From Lepraria neglecta (Eukaryota; Ascomycota; Lecanoromycetes; Lecanorales; Stereocaulaceae), in contig CM065649.1 in assembly GCA_033220425.1 (NCBI GenBank), forward strand, positions 4,960,001 to 5,024,000: a DNA stretch of 64,000 bases. The letters are read 5' to 3'. Of this stretch, positions 43,113-56,144 are shown in pieces. The stretch's first letter is position 1, and every line of letters begins with the position of its first letter. Position numbers and translations under genes: made by a program. The notes under the pieces were generated by a model. That model was not told the DNA's origin. It saw only the letters and a program-made list of their open reading frames with translations, and ran no database searches.

Positions 43113-46100
43113 ATGGACTCTCCAGAACATGACTTTGTTGTCCTCGGGGACAACGATGTCGCAGCACCGACGCCACAGGTCTACTACCTCAAACACCTGA
43201 GAAGATACAAGACATCCGCAACTGGCTCCAGCCAACAGATTACTCTGCCAGCTCAAGCCAATACAAGAGAAATCTAGCCTCTTACGTCCTCGGAACAGGC
43301 AGATGGACGCAGGAGCCGCAATATCAGCAATGGATCGACTCACAAGATCACGGCACTCTGTGGGTCAGGGCCATTCCAGATACTGGCAAATCCGTCGTCG
43401 CTGCTCACCTTACCTTGGAGCTTGGAAATAGCGACAAAGTCCCTGTCGTCTATTTCTTCTTCCGGCAAATCATCACAACGAATCGGACGCCGAACTCGCT
43501 GGTGCGTGACTGGATGTCACAGATACTGGACTACAGCCCTTCGTTGCAGTCGAAGTTGAGCGACTATCTTGACAAGCGCCGTAGCCTGGATAGCATTGCC
43601 TTTGATGAGCTATGGCAAGAACTCTGTACAGCCTTCTCCAATCTACCCCGCGTATACTGTATTGCGGATGCACTAGGTGAAATGAGCCTAGGCAATGATC
43701 TTTTCGTCGAAAAATTAGCCCAGGTTGGGCCAGCTGAAACCAACCACCACCAAAGTCTTCATGACGAGTCGCCTTGTTCCTCGAATTGAGAAAGTCCTTC
43801 GAAAGCCATCTATTCTCCAAATCACGTTGGGTCAACAACTGGTCGACAAAGACATTGCCGTCTACATCGAGCACCGGTTGGCTAACATGGGACTGCCGAC
43901 AGAAAATCGAAAAGAAGTCCGGAGGTCACTGATGAGCAAGTCTCAAGGCCTCTTCCTTTACACTAAGCTAATGATGGACGATATCCTCGGTTCTCAATGG
44001 TTTGCTGAACCCGCCAGCCTACTGACTGCTCTCGATAAGCTACCTAACGGACTGGCTGATATGTACACACGGATGCTTTATGACCATTCTGTCCGGTCGA
44101 CATTACCACAATCGCTGCAGCTGACAATACTCCAGTGGGTTACCCACTCCTCGAGGCCTCTCCGTTTACTTGAGATCGCCACTATGGTAGACTCATCACC
44201 AAAACAATACAGCTTTAACTTCAATTCGAGATCACTTGGATGCTCACGAAACACCAAATCTGTCATACGAGCAGCATATGGCCCCCTAACTGAAATACTG
44301 GCAGACGAGACTGTGTCCATTATCCCTCATTCCTTTACTGAATACTTCATCGATCCAGAGAGAGATACAGCCGAGGCGAATGAGCATTCATTTCCCTCAA
44401 TCGTTCCTGCCATAAGCCATAAGGACATGGCGATTTCTTGTGTCAATTATCTAACGTCTGGTTGGGCGAACGACTTTGAATGCGAGAAGGACAAGACGCG
44501 CTCGTATTGTTCCAGCCTACCATCCAAAATCGTCGCAGCATACGCGAAGCACCTATTCCTCAAGTGTGCAAGATCGTCCTAGTATTATCATGCTAGTCAA
44601 GTTCGCCAAACAGACAAAGAGCTCTTTAAGCTGCTTGACCGATTTTCGAGTCTGGTCTCAAAAGCTTTCGCATCATGGCTTGAACGTGAGGAAACCAGAA
44701 TTGGCATAAGCGATACCTCTCCCCTTCACGTTGCCTCGGGTAAAGGATTGGCATATCATGTAGAACATCTGATCCAGGCGGGCCAAGATGTCAATGGCCT
44801 TGACAGTAAAATCGCGCGCCTGTCCATCGGGCAGCAGCGAAAGGGCATTCGGAAGTCGTGAAAGTTTTGTTGAAACGTGGAGCAAAACCTGACCCAGACG
44901 ACGACTGAGGCCTCAAACCTCTCCACCTGGCAGCTTCGGGTAATCATGCCAGCGTTGTTAAGGTTCTTTTGGAAAGCGGAGTCGATGCGAAAACCCCGAA
45001 GACGAGGGGATATCCTGGGAAGCGGTGCGGGAAAGCGCCTACAACTCGTGGTAATACAGCTATCATGTATGCGTTCGAGTATGGCTACACTGAGGCGGTG
45101 TTGGAGTTTCTCCCGTACTTGGAGCCGGATGACCAGAGGCAAGACCCTCACGTATCTGGCCACTTACAAACATGACCTACACTCCTTGCAGAAACTGTTG
45201 AGTCTTGGAGCCAATGTTAAAATTAGATGTAACTGCGTCTTTCGGAGAAGAGGAATTCGATGCTTTGGCTACGACGATACCTTGGAATCGACCCACTTCA
45301 TGCATTCATGCGAAGCTCTCATGATATTCCGAAGACAGCATCAGTCACGATAAATCCTGTCAGGTTCTTAAGTTGCTACTTGAATTGGGAATTGATGTGG
45401 ATGTTGTTGATGCTACCGGCGATACTGCACTCCATCTAGCCGTTGCTGGCGACAGCTATGGTGAAAGCGCTAATGCAGACGTCGTTGCGGAATTATTGAA
45501 GAATGGCGCAAATGCCTCAGCTATAAGGAATGACGGGAATCAACCGCTTCATCTGGCCAAATGCAGTGGTTCTGTGGTTCGCAACCTTGTCGACCATGGT
45601 GCTGAAGTCAACGCTCCCAATTATGATACCCGTAGAACGCCTCTTCACTGTTCGCTTGAGGATTATCATGACGATAAGTTTCTGGCACTGATTGAATGTG
45701 ACGCCGATTGCAGCGCTCAAGACCAAAATGGCGACCCCCCTTCATAGAGCGCTCCAAGTGTTTTCATACTTCAAGTTGAAGATTGAGACACTATTGAAAA
45801 ATGGTGCAGACCCTAACATCAAGAAAGCAAGGATGAGACACCTTTGAGGGAACGGAATAGCCTTCATGAAATTCTTCCACTGTTGATGGAAGCTGGAGCT
45901 AACCTTGAGGCGAAGACCCCATCCGGAAAGACTGTTCTCATGCAATTCATATCAGGATGGCAATCACGATCGTCACTCGACTTTCTTCCCCCGCTTCTAG
46001 CGCTTCTAGAAGCGGGTGCCCGTATTGACTCCCGAGACCACGATGGTAACACGGTACTACACCTACTATGCCAGCATGCACAATCTGCTAAATTGATTCG

Positions 46101-49034
46101 AGCACTGGTAAAACCTGGTGCAGATCCTCTGACTGTTGATTTCGCAGGCAATACACTACTGTACTACGTGGCACGCTAGCCACCCGACTATCAATCCAAA
46201 GAGTAGGTGGAACTCTTAGAGTTAATGCTCGAATTTGGAATCGATGCAAGCGCGAGGAAAAACCTGGGCCAGACACCTTTCCATATTGCCGTGGAATGAG
46301 AGATCAAAATTGGTGGTATACGAACGGTCCACTTGAATTCCTTTTGGGCTCAAAATGCAACCCTGATGTGAACGTCGCGGACAGTAAAGAGATCCGTCCT
46401 ATTCATCTCGCTGCAACACTGTCCGAGCGTCGTGTCCGACGAATGCTAAATGAAGGAGCCGATTCTAAGGCGTTGACGATCGAAGGACAATCCGCGGTAC
46501 ATATTGCTTGTCGAACAAGGCAAAGTAATACTGTAGGCCTACTGACAGAGTTGTAGGTTTCAGAAGGTCAGTCGAAAATGATTGACCGCCTTGACGAAGA
46601 GGGAAGGACAGCACTACATTATGCCTGTCGGTCAGGAAGAATTGAGAGCGTGAAGATTCTTCTTGATATTGATGCGGACCCAAATGCGACGGACCACAAA
46701 GGAAGGACTCCTCTCGATGCCTGCGCCGAGTTCCCTGAAGAGGATTATCGTTGGCGCCTGGAACCTACGGAGGGCACAAGGACTAGATTCATGGATGAGG
46801 CTTACGTGACACTCGGTGATCAACATCGTCCAAAGGAAAAGGACTACTCGCACGACATGTCTGAGCACGACACTGTCAGAATGGGTCAGATCATTAGACT
46901 ACTTCTCGCACATGGTGCTGACATCTCTACCAACGCTCCTAAAAGCCAAAGCTTTCCATACAACTCCTAGTGGCATGTGCCCAAAAATGATCATCTCGAT
47001 ATTGCAGTAGCCAAGAGGTGCGAAGGGATGACTGATGAGCTGCTTCAAGAAATTGAAAAGGTAGAACCGAAGGAGGTTGGCGACACAGAGGAGAACCCGA
47101 AAGCCGTTTTCGCACGTCAAATCACACGTTTCTGGAGCGTTATTTGTGTATGAGAAGTCATCAGTCCCAGGAGCTCTTGGATGATCTAGTTGAAGCTAGA
47201 CAGCCAAATCTGGAAATCTTCAAGCTTCTGCTTCGTAACGAGGATGAACGGGAAGTGATGAAATTTCGCGACCTAGGAGCGGACTTGCTCGCTCTAACGT
47301 GTCACGGTGAAGAGTGCGCTAAAGATCTTGACGAAATGGGGCTACGCAGACCTTCTAGCGAAGATAATGTCTGAGCGCTCGGACCTCAAAGTACAGGTGA
47401 ACATTGTAGCCGAGAAGGCTCATTGTAGCCGAGAAGGCTGAGAATTTATCCTCGCACACAATGCGTCCGCTCCTCCACCTTGCCTATGAACGATCTCTTC
47501 CCAATTTGGAGACAATAAAGGTCCTTGTGGAACGGGCTCAGGTGGGCGTTGATGCTATCGATGTGCAAACTTATAATTACTCTGATGGGACAGCATTACA
47601 AATGCTTGCCCAGCCTTGAAATTGGTGGCAGGCCCAGGCCCTGGCATACTTGGTCGATCACGGTGCGAATCTGAACGCCCAAGACTCGAATGGGTGCACA
47701 CCTTTGCGAATTGCTATCGATAGTCGGGGTCATAAGTCTGCTGAGATCTTACTTCGAGGTGGCGCAGACCCCAACATAATTGGCCAGGATGGCTTGTCGT
47801 GCCTGAATAAAGCTGGATCCCAGACTGAAATCATGCGCCTGCTTCTTAGCTATGGCGCAAGTACAACTATTAGAAAGGAGCCTTTCATTTTCGACGCCAT
47901 TGACGCTATAGATATTGACATCATTCGCTCCATGGTTCAAGCCGGGGCAGACTGCAACATACCACTAGTATTGGACAAGATAAGCACACACGACGCCTAC
48001 CTTCTTCTCGGCCTACCCACAGGAGCAGTGCTGCTGATATTATTTACCCTATCGATTTTGCAGCCAGCAAAAGATACAACACCGACGCCTCTCGGGCCAA
48101 AATGATCCCAGTCATAGATTGCTTACTACAGGGCGGTGCTGACATCTTCAAATCTATCAACAAGACTGCTTCAATCTTGCATGAGCTTTTTGATCGTGAC
48201 GGAATCATTGAACCTTTTCTGCAAATTCCGGGTCTGGACCTTGGAGTCCAAGACTTTGAAGGTCGTACGCTCCTGTTAGCAGCATGCTCTCATAGTGAAA
48301 AGTGGTATAGCATCGACGAAGATGAAGATTTCTTACCGCTGATTCCCAGTGCTGTCGATCTTCTCTCGAGAGGAGCAAACGTGAACGCTTTAGACGCAAG
48401 GAAAAGAAGCGCCTTGCACTGCGTACTGTCAAGTTCTTCGGACCGCAAGATGCTCCAGCGTGATTTCAGCCTGGTGATTTCGAATCCCGCTGCTTCTACC
48501 CTCGTCAATTAAGCCGGCCACATGGGAAAGACGCCAATGCACTACGCGTTTCAGAACCAGTATCTCTGGGCCATTGACCGCTTCCTCGACAAAGGAGCTG
48601 ATCCTATGACCATAGATAATGGAGGTAGCAGCCTTCTACACTTGCTCTCTAGATACCTGGCCTCGAAAAACGATGCCGAACCTTACTTTGGCGGGTTATT
48701 ATCCTTTGGCATTCCAATTGATGCAAAAACAAGCAAAGGCGAAACTCCTCTATTCATTTACATGACCCACAGCACCAGATACATGGAAAGACTTCCCTTG
48801 TTTACCGATGCAGGAGCCGACATCCTCACCAGAAACAACGCTGGCCAGAATTTGCGACATGTGATAGCTGAAAAGAGAGCAATTGATAAGAGATATTGGG
48901 GAGGCGAAGAGAAGGATTTGAAAGTCGAAATCTTCAAATGGTTGATGGAGAAAGGTTTGGATCCGACGAGCGAAGATATCAGCGGAGCACGCTATTGGAC
49001 TTGGCTGTTACGGCTGGGAATGATGGGATCTTGA
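43113..49034 (+). pseudogene. NACHT-ankyrin NLR-like receptor, heavily broken
   Basis: About 5.9 kb of plus-strand coding sequence in many frame pieces. The N-terminus is MDSPEHDFVVLGDNDVAAP, then NWLQPTDYSASSSQYKRNL. The NACHT nucleotide-binding domain follows: a P-loop IPDTGKSVVAAHL near 43375 that lacks the usual first Gly, a Walker B-like CIADALGEM near 43665, and VFMTSRLVPRIEKVLR as sensor. A winged-helix-like part includes LADMYTRMLYDHS and PLRLLEIATMVDSS. From about 44,700 to 49,034 come at least fifteen ankyrin-type units, for example GNTAIMYAFEYGYTEAVLEF, GDTALHLAVAGDSYGESAN and GKTPMHYAFQNQYLWAIDRF. More than ten stops and frame changes interrupt it, one near a 19-bp tandem duplication at 47402-47439. 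Intact fungal NLRs act in self/non-self recognition. This copy is dead; its base composition is ordinary, so RIP is not the cause. Confidence 0.85.
47402..47439. repeat. 19-bp tandem duplication in the ankyrin region
   Basis: The unit cattgtagccgagaaggct occurs twice without a gap. Since 19 is not a multiple of 3, it shifts the ankyrin reading frame of the pseudogene. Confidence 0.9.
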
Positions 49035-49546
49035 GCTTGTTCGACAGGAAGAACTAAATCTGGTGCGTTTTGTCTTACACCATATGTCAAATACGAGGTA
49101 TAGTCCTTATGATTACGACGAAAATGTATGAAGAATCTAGCACGTCTGGCACAAACCCAACTCTTCCGTCCTTCTCACGTGGTTCTAAACGAAAATCTGC
49201 TCCATGAACGGAAACCTTTCTCCTTTGCTATCAAACAGCAACCGCAGCCTACTTCGTTCCCCTTATTAAATCTCTCACTCTTTTGATCCGTGGAGGGTTC
49301 CATTTCTCTTGTAAGACTTTAGGTACACTTGATTCCTAAAATAGAAGCATTTGCAAGCCATGAGGAATTGAGGGTCATCTCTAGCTATGAACAGGAAACT
49401 TGGCAGCTTGACTTAAGATACGTTATTTCAAAGCTCGATCAATTGAAGATATGAAACATCTTGAACTTGAGAGGGTTTGAGCTGGGTAGTATTCCGGGTA
49501 CTAGATATCTTGAAACAGGAGACCCCCATGCTTGAGCAACCCAGTC
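49035..49546. other. Intergenic between convergent genes
   Basis: No gene is seen. It should hold the 3' ends of the NLR pseudogene and the MFS gene, which point toward each other. Confidence 0.45.
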
Positions 49547-51364
49547 TTATGCCCTCTCTCCCCTCCCGACTGTATCACGTGTCTGTTCGATTACCTTGCC
49601 ACTCAAGTCCTCCTCATACATGCTAATTACCAAGCCGACCCCACTCCGAGGACATTTCTCGTTTGCGATTTCCAGATTTGATCCACTTTCTATCGTTTCT
49701 GCCGTTTTTGTGGTCTGGACGTCAGCTGTTTTGGGGGCCTTGATGAACGTCCCCAGTGCCCCAAAACTGGAGACAAGCAGCATAAATCCGACGAATAGAA
49801 TGATGTGAGACCATTTGCCCGCTCCAAAGCCAGAAGTTGCTCTCGCGTCCTCATCAAGCAGGCCCGGCGAGACAAACCCAGAGCAAACTATAGCAGCGCC
49901 GCGCATTGCGGTCAACACGGCGAACACGAGTACATATTGTTCTTTGTCTGACCCGTTGTTAACAATGGCGGCGGAAAAGCGAGGGCGTAATATGGCGAAG
50001 CCGCCGGCGGTGCCTCCGTACAGCAGGACGAAGATGGCTAGAGACCAGAGCTGCTGGCTGTAACCCCACATAAGAAGAGTCTGAAGACCGGCACCAATAG
50101 TGCTCAACAACATTGGCGAGTAAGTTATGTTTTGGTAATCTCTGTGGAGGTGTAAGAACTCAACACTGTAATGAATGGATTCAGATTTCCTTACGCTAAG
50201 ACCCCCAGGAGTGGTTGTCCCATGGCTTCTCCGAGATTCAAGAGGCTTAGGAGTAGTGACCCCTTGGTTGATGAAAGGCCGACATCGAGAGCGTAGGATG
50301 GTATGTAGGTGCTTGGGACGAATTGTGCGAGGGCCTGGGTTATGATTGCGGCCAGAAGAGTCCAGAAGAGTGGCTTGCGCAAGAAGACAAAATCGGAAGC
50401 CGTCGGTTTGACCACATGAGAATCGGAAGCAGGTAGTCGTGGCCTGATGCACAGGATGCCAATCGTGGTTAGAATGAGAAACGCAATAGTCCAGCCAAGT
50501 ATGGTTGCGGTGTATCCGAATTTGTTCAGGCAGAATGCGAAGACTGGTGTGAGCGCCGCGCTGACTAGACCATCCATACCACTTCTGAGGGCAAGAAGTC
50601 AGTCAAGGGAGCGAGTGTCAAAGGGAGTTGTGCTCACATGATGCCGAACGCAATGCTCCTCTTCCGGACGAACCATTCGGACACGTAATCCATCATTGGA
50701 GCGTAGAGCATACTGGCTCCTAGTCCATACATGGGCCCCAAGCAGATGATGAGTTGCATCGGCTAGATGGTTTCTCAGCCTCTGTCCAGCTTTTATCCGA
50801 TACTGGTCATGTGGCTTACTGTGTTTGCATGCGCTCCTGCGTTGAGAGCCACGACACAAATCAGAAATCCAAACCACATCATTGACTTCCTCCTCATTGG
50901 ATAGTAGTTCAGGAAATATATCAGGAATGGCATTGCGATCTGTCGGGAGCCCTGGCAGATGTTAGCTTGCATGCCATTAGCAATGCAAGGTTCCTTACAT
51001 TTGCTATCACACCAGTGGCGGAGACAGATGTTAACCCTTCGAAGGGGACGTGGCTGAGAAAATATGCCCTGAAGACTCCAAAAGAGTATGGTAGTGCTAG
51101 AAAGACTTAGTGAAGTGCCGTCAAGAAGACTGAGAGAGACTGACCCATAGTCACACCTTCGATGACACATGCGCCAATTAAAAACAACCAGGCTCGCTTT
51201 CCACCATCCTGTGGTGGGAGCGTCTCGGCTTCAACAATTGTCAAGGAGCTTGCCCTGCTGATGAGCGTTTTGGTGTTCTTCTCGACATCTTCGATGGGAA
51301 GAGATGGGAGATCTCGATCGGCTCGGAGCATTGTGAGTCTAAGCAACTGACAATCTGAAATCAA
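49547..51364 (-). CDS. Monocarboxylate-type MFS transporter
   Basis: Six exons: up to 51145 (start 51331 or 51364), 51096-50999, 50951-50820, 50762-50638, 50584-50195 and 50141-49547. The five introns are 47-57 bp and all phases agree, giving 508 residues from the MLRADRDLPSL start. The family signature PPQDGGKRAW leads into ALPYSFGVFRAYFLSHVPFE. Then come GPMYGLGASMLYAPMMDYVSEWFVRKRSIAFG and GQPLLGVLADYQN, with twelve membrane segments in all. The C-terminal tail is polar (APKTADVQTTKTAETIESGS). It moves a small molecule, perhaps a carboxylate, across the plasma membrane. It is related to the fungal MCH/monocarboxylate branch but is not a close copy of the transporter at 2972. Intact. Confidence 0.88.
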
Positions 51365-53493
51365 GGAGTTGATAAAGAGATTGTGATGAAACAGCAGTGA
51401 TGACAGAGTAACTAGCGTAAGGGCTCAGAGAATGGATTGTTGGAGAGTTAGTAGCCTCGCAGACGAAGCACTTCTTTTATGAAGTTGGAGATCTGTGCAG
51501 TGTGTGGGATCCATCCTCCCTCGAAACAACAACGAGGCTTGGCAAATTCCTTGGCCGCACCTTGCCGTCTGTATAGGATTATGTTAGTGGCATAGTTTTA
51601 GGATCGAGTGTCAGCAACAGAAATAAAATCCTCAGTCATGACCAGAAAGCCCATTTGACCCTAAGTTGAGAAAGACTACACATATGAGAGGTCAATTTTG
51701 AAGTTATTTCTAACGTCGCTGACCTTTGAAACCATACACATCTCCAGACCCATCCGAAGTGCCATGACACCACTATGGCTGACAGGGGCTCATCACAGCC
51801 CCCAAGCATCGGATGCTGATTGGTGACCTTTTGTCTGTTCCTAGGATACAATCGCAGGACCTGTTACTCGTGTATTCGAGGACGCCCGAGAAACCATAAA
51901 GTGTGGGGATTTAAAACGAGAAGTGTATAGAGAATATCAAAGAGTTCCTTTGCATGGAAGGACTTGAATTCCATTTACTAGCATAACTACAAACAACGAT
52001 ATCGAAGTTGTTCGTGTATTGTTCTCCGTCTGAGACAGCTTCTTTCAAGATCTCAAATAGGCAATCGGTGAACATGTACAGCGCTTAGTCAGTAGTCAGA
52101 TCACAGGCGGTGAGAGTCACTCTAAGCTCAAGCGCTTAACTTGGCCATAATCTTCTGCCCAGCCGGGCAGGACAGCATCGATTACTCAGGCTAGCTCGTT
52201 GCAGTAGGGTAGGATCCGATCTTGCAGCATGCGGCTTTCCCCGTGTTTCAAGCTGTAGTGTCAAATCTTGGCGTCAGATCTTGGTGTCAGATCCTGGTTT
52301 CAGATCCTCAGCCCTCCGAATCGTCTTTCCATTGTTTCAGACCGAATGTGGAATTAATGTAGCATTTAGGCCACCCGTGAGAATCCGCGAAAGCATATGG
52401 TGACTGAATAGTAATGATGTTTGTCTTGTTGGTCGATAAACACAAACTTAAGCGCTAAGAGCCGGGACTTCAGAAAACCATAGCTGCGGAGTCTCTGGTA
52501 AGCGATGTAATATTAGAGCTACCTATATATATCAAATGAGGGGGAGAAGCTTACGAAGATGTATAGGACTCAGAGGGTCTAGTTTGAAATCTTATTGATG
52601 GAGAATAGTCGAAAGTTCAGATATATCAATATACTTCCTGGTATAATCTATAGAGTAGTTAAGAGGCGAAGGCGGATAACAAGGAAGAAGATTAAGAGAG
52701 ATATAATAGGGATAGCGACAAGAAAACTATACCTTCGCTGGGATCTATAAAAGGCAAACGGGGCACACCCGCTCGCACAGACAAAACTTGGTGATGGTTA
52801 TGTACTTTTACATGAATATGTGATTTGTGACCGGAGGATACATGTTTTCTTGCCAAAAAATATCCTGTCCTGTAAACTTAAACTTGTTACGGGTAAACGC
52901 TGGGCTTTGTGTATAAATAGTCATCATGATGATAATCAACTATACCTTAAACCTTCGGCCCATCCCTTCCTACTCAACCGGCTTTAAGGGAGATAGAAAT
53001 GATTGCAGTAAGATAGAGTTTACAAGTGGACAGTCTCGGATGGCTGTTATCTACAAGTCATAGAGCTAGAAGAGAAAGAAGTTGTTAAAGGGATACAAAG
53101 CAAAGGCTTGGGAGGCCCTATAAGCAATACCTCGTTCGATAGAAACCGTCCTAGCTGTATAGAGACCGACTCACCGCGTTAGGGCTAGTGCAAAATTGGA
53201 AGGAGAAGAAGGCGGCGAATTATATAGGCTGAAAAGCATGACTAACCCATAGCCATGGTCCGTTTATAGTTTGAGAAGCACTTATACCTCCTTTTGTCTA
53301 ACTTCTAGAGCTTTACAGATAAGTAAGACTGATAGTAGCGAAAGGTATAATAGGCCGAAGATACATCAGCACTAATACTAAGGGGAGAGCTAGCTAAGGA
53401 TTATATCCCTATTTGGGCGCTTGAAAGGATTGCTGAGGTTATATCGTTGATTCAGTCCTTATATACCTAGAATGATGCTTAGATTGTGATTGA
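51365..53493. other. Long gene-free stretch
   Basis: No gene is recognised in 2.1 kb. The part from about 52,500 becomes AT-richer and repeat-like. Around 52,220-52,320 a short motif (tcagatc.tgg) recurs three times in close spacing. Confidence 0.4.
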
Positions 53494-54400
53494 TTAACTT
53501 CGTCCTTGGATAATTTGGGCTCTAAGTTTCTCGTATCCATGTAGTGCACGCCGGTACATCTTCTCCGCCTCTGCCAGCTTGCCCTGATCTTTATAGAGAT
53601 TGCCCAAGTTATAAACAGTATTGAGTGTCGATATATACTCCGGGCCCCATGCTTTCTCGTATCCATCTAGTGCCCGTTGGTATATCTTCTCCGCCTCTAC
53701 TAGCTTGCCCTGATCTTTATAGAGAAGGCCCAAGTTATTAACAGTGTCGAGTGTCCATATATACTCCGGGCCCCATTCTTTCTTGTATCCATCTAGTGCC
53801 CACCAGTATATCTTCTCAGCCTCCGTCATTTTGCCCTGATCAGCAAAGAGATTGCCTAAGATGTGGAAAGCATCATTATTGTCTTGGTCCCTGAATACGT
53901 CGAGAACGATAATAGCGGAAAGCTGTTGCGCGCATCGGTTTGTATACGGGAGCAGGCGCTGCTGTATTACCCAGTACTCCGGCTCCGATTAACTAGGCAC
54001 CGCAAATCCAACGATCGTAGGAGCTAGCATTATTAGCTCAAGGTCGTTATTGCTGATGGACTCTATATACCAATCGTGGACCACCGGGTGAATCGAGTAG
54101 CTCTCCGTGCCTTGATGTGATTCGACCAATGAATAGGCCAGCAACACCTTAATAACTCTATTGAAGCTTATCTTACTCCGTATCAGATCCTAGAACCAGT
54201 CCATGTCTTTCGATCCGCGGCTGCCATATTTCAGTAACTTAAACTACAGATCTTGGTTGTCGAGGTACGCCCAGAGTTGGAGAAGCTTGGTGGCTATAGG
54301 ATCGGATTGCTTGACGCGTTGGTAAGAGATGCTCCAAGTGGTCCGAATACTCCCATTCCTATAATCATACAGTCGAGAAGCCTTACTCATCGACCTCTGG
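53494..54400 (-). pseudogene. NB-ARC/TPR NLR-like receptor, C-terminal remnant
   Basis: The minus strand reads from the end of an NB-ARC module (MSKASRLYDYRNGSIRTTWS, then KLLQLWAYLDNQDL) through the winged-helix end (YSIHPVVHDWYIESISNND). It ends in kinesin-light-chain-type TPR units of 42 residues. Two units are nearly the same: GYKKEWGPEYIWTLDTVNNL and GYEKAWGPEYISTLNTVYNL, both followed by YKDQGKL.EAEK. A few stops, mostly TAG, lie between the domains. The nucleotide-binding P-loop half is missing; sequence similarity ends near 54,400. The TPR part from 53,829 to 53,494 is still open. Fungal NB-ARC/TPR proteins are immune-like or incompatibility receptors. This is a truncated, dead copy. 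Confidence 0.75.
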
Positions 54401-54649
54401 ATTGGCTCTGACATCAGCGTGGGCGCCGCCCAGATTACATACGAGGACGATTTCGGGTCGGTCCCCGATCAAACCATCATCCAGAGCCCACCATCTACGT
54501 TGTCGGTCAACTCTAGTGCTCTCTAGGATGGAAGTTCGTGTTATGACGCCAGCTCGTCCAGCCCTTCTGTCTATTCAAACCCTTTATTGTATACTATTTG
54601 CCATTTTCCTTTATTACCATTTCTTTGTCAACATTCTAGCGTCTTCTAC

Positions 54650-56141
54650 TATTTAACACTCTATTATATATATTAGGAGCCTTATTCTATAGATTCTGGC
54701 TCCTCAGGCTATTTATATTCATAGATCTCATTAATATATTGCAACGCTTACACTATAGCAATAGTTATAAGCCCGGATTACCCTAATTGGTTAGCTTAAA
54801 CGGCGCTAAACCCGATCAAGCATACCAACCGCTGTACCCGATTCTTTAATATCTTTAATAGCCTTAAACTTATCCAATTTCCTTTATCGTAGTAGAAGCT
54901 ATTAATATAAGCTTATAAGCTACCGTTCCTATATCGATTACCCTTATAGGTATATTAGTATAGTATAACTAGATCTCTATCATTAGATCCAGTGCAAAAT
55001 AATTAGACATCTAGGATCTTATAGACCTATCGCTCGATTAAGAGCCCCTACTTACTACTCCTACTCTTCTAAGACGAATAGGGCTACTACTAGGCCTTAT
55101 AGAAATCGAGCGCAACGATTAATATACTAATTAGTTACTAGAGTTTAATATTTAATAAAAGGATTATAGAGAGAAGAAGGATATACTAATCTATATATTA
55201 TCATATATATAAAAATCGATCTTACGTGAGTACGTCACGTATATTCTTAATAAGGACACTCTATAGCAAGCTCTTCTATCCCTCCAATAGGCTATTGAAC
55301 CTTATTTAAGTATCCGAGCTCTTAAGATTAATTATTAGTACAAAGTACTTTATATAGAACTACTAAAGGGTTAGAATATTAAGTAGTAGCTTAGTAGATA
55401 GGAAACGATCTATATAGAAGCTAAAGTACATCGCGCTTTCCCAAAAGTTGCTGGGAAATCCCGAGTTGCCGAGCGCGCCGGTAGGGCTGACAGTTACGTT
55501 CAGCGGAATTAGCAACTCAATATTACTGACAGTATCAAATCAGCTCGATCTGCAACTCAATACTACTGATTTAACGATGTTAGGTCAGTTAGTAATTAGA
55601 TGTTGCTGTTAGTATAATGTATAACCAATTAGCAATTAGATATTACTGTTAGTATAATGTCTAACCAATCAGTATATCCATTATGCGTTCAGCCAGCTGT
55701 CAGCTCAATCAATAATATAACGCTGCTAATATATAGCTGCCAGTTTTCTTTTATTATGATTGATTACTTCTTATATAGTCTATACATTTCTACTAATTAG
55801 TGGCTATATATCTTCTATGCAAGATGTAAGTAGGTAGTCGAATCTAAATAAAGTCTTCTATATGTACAATCCGTTTGAAATATAGCTACTGCCGACAGCT
55901 CCTTCAGTATATAAAAGCTCGTTATTAGTAATATCAACATAAGTTTAACTCGCGCTTATACTAATCCTTCTTTAACTTCTTTACGGGTTATTTAACCACG
56001 CTTTCCTCGATTCTATAACGACCCATTATCCGCTAATCCGACTATATCTTCTACTCCTTATAATTCGAGTAAATGACTAAGATAGAGAGTTACGACGCCT
56101 AGTTACCGAACTATCAGCGGTACCTGGCAAAACTCTAGTAG
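54650..56141. repeat. AT-rich RIP-like block, element type unclear
   Basis: TpA is very frequent and CpA/TpG rare, as after repeat-induced point mutation. A plus-strand start near 56075 (MTKIESYDAQLP-like, with stops) is cut by the next element. No terminal repeats could be paired, and no known protein is seen. Confidence 0.5.
55505..55680. repeat. Imperfect tandem repeats of about 40 bp
   Basis: Four to five diverged units share the core (a)rcaaytmratrttactg followed by t(t)agtataatgt.taacca. The last two units (about 55,615-55,680) are the most alike. The block sits in the RIP-like region, upstream of a TATA-like run near 55,908. Confidence 0.65.
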
Positions 56142-56144
56142 ATT

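Noticed and set aside
52400-52760. A possible solo LTR or other element edge in AT-richer sequence
   Set aside because: I could not find paired ends, a target duplication or any coding part; the resemblance is only in base composition.
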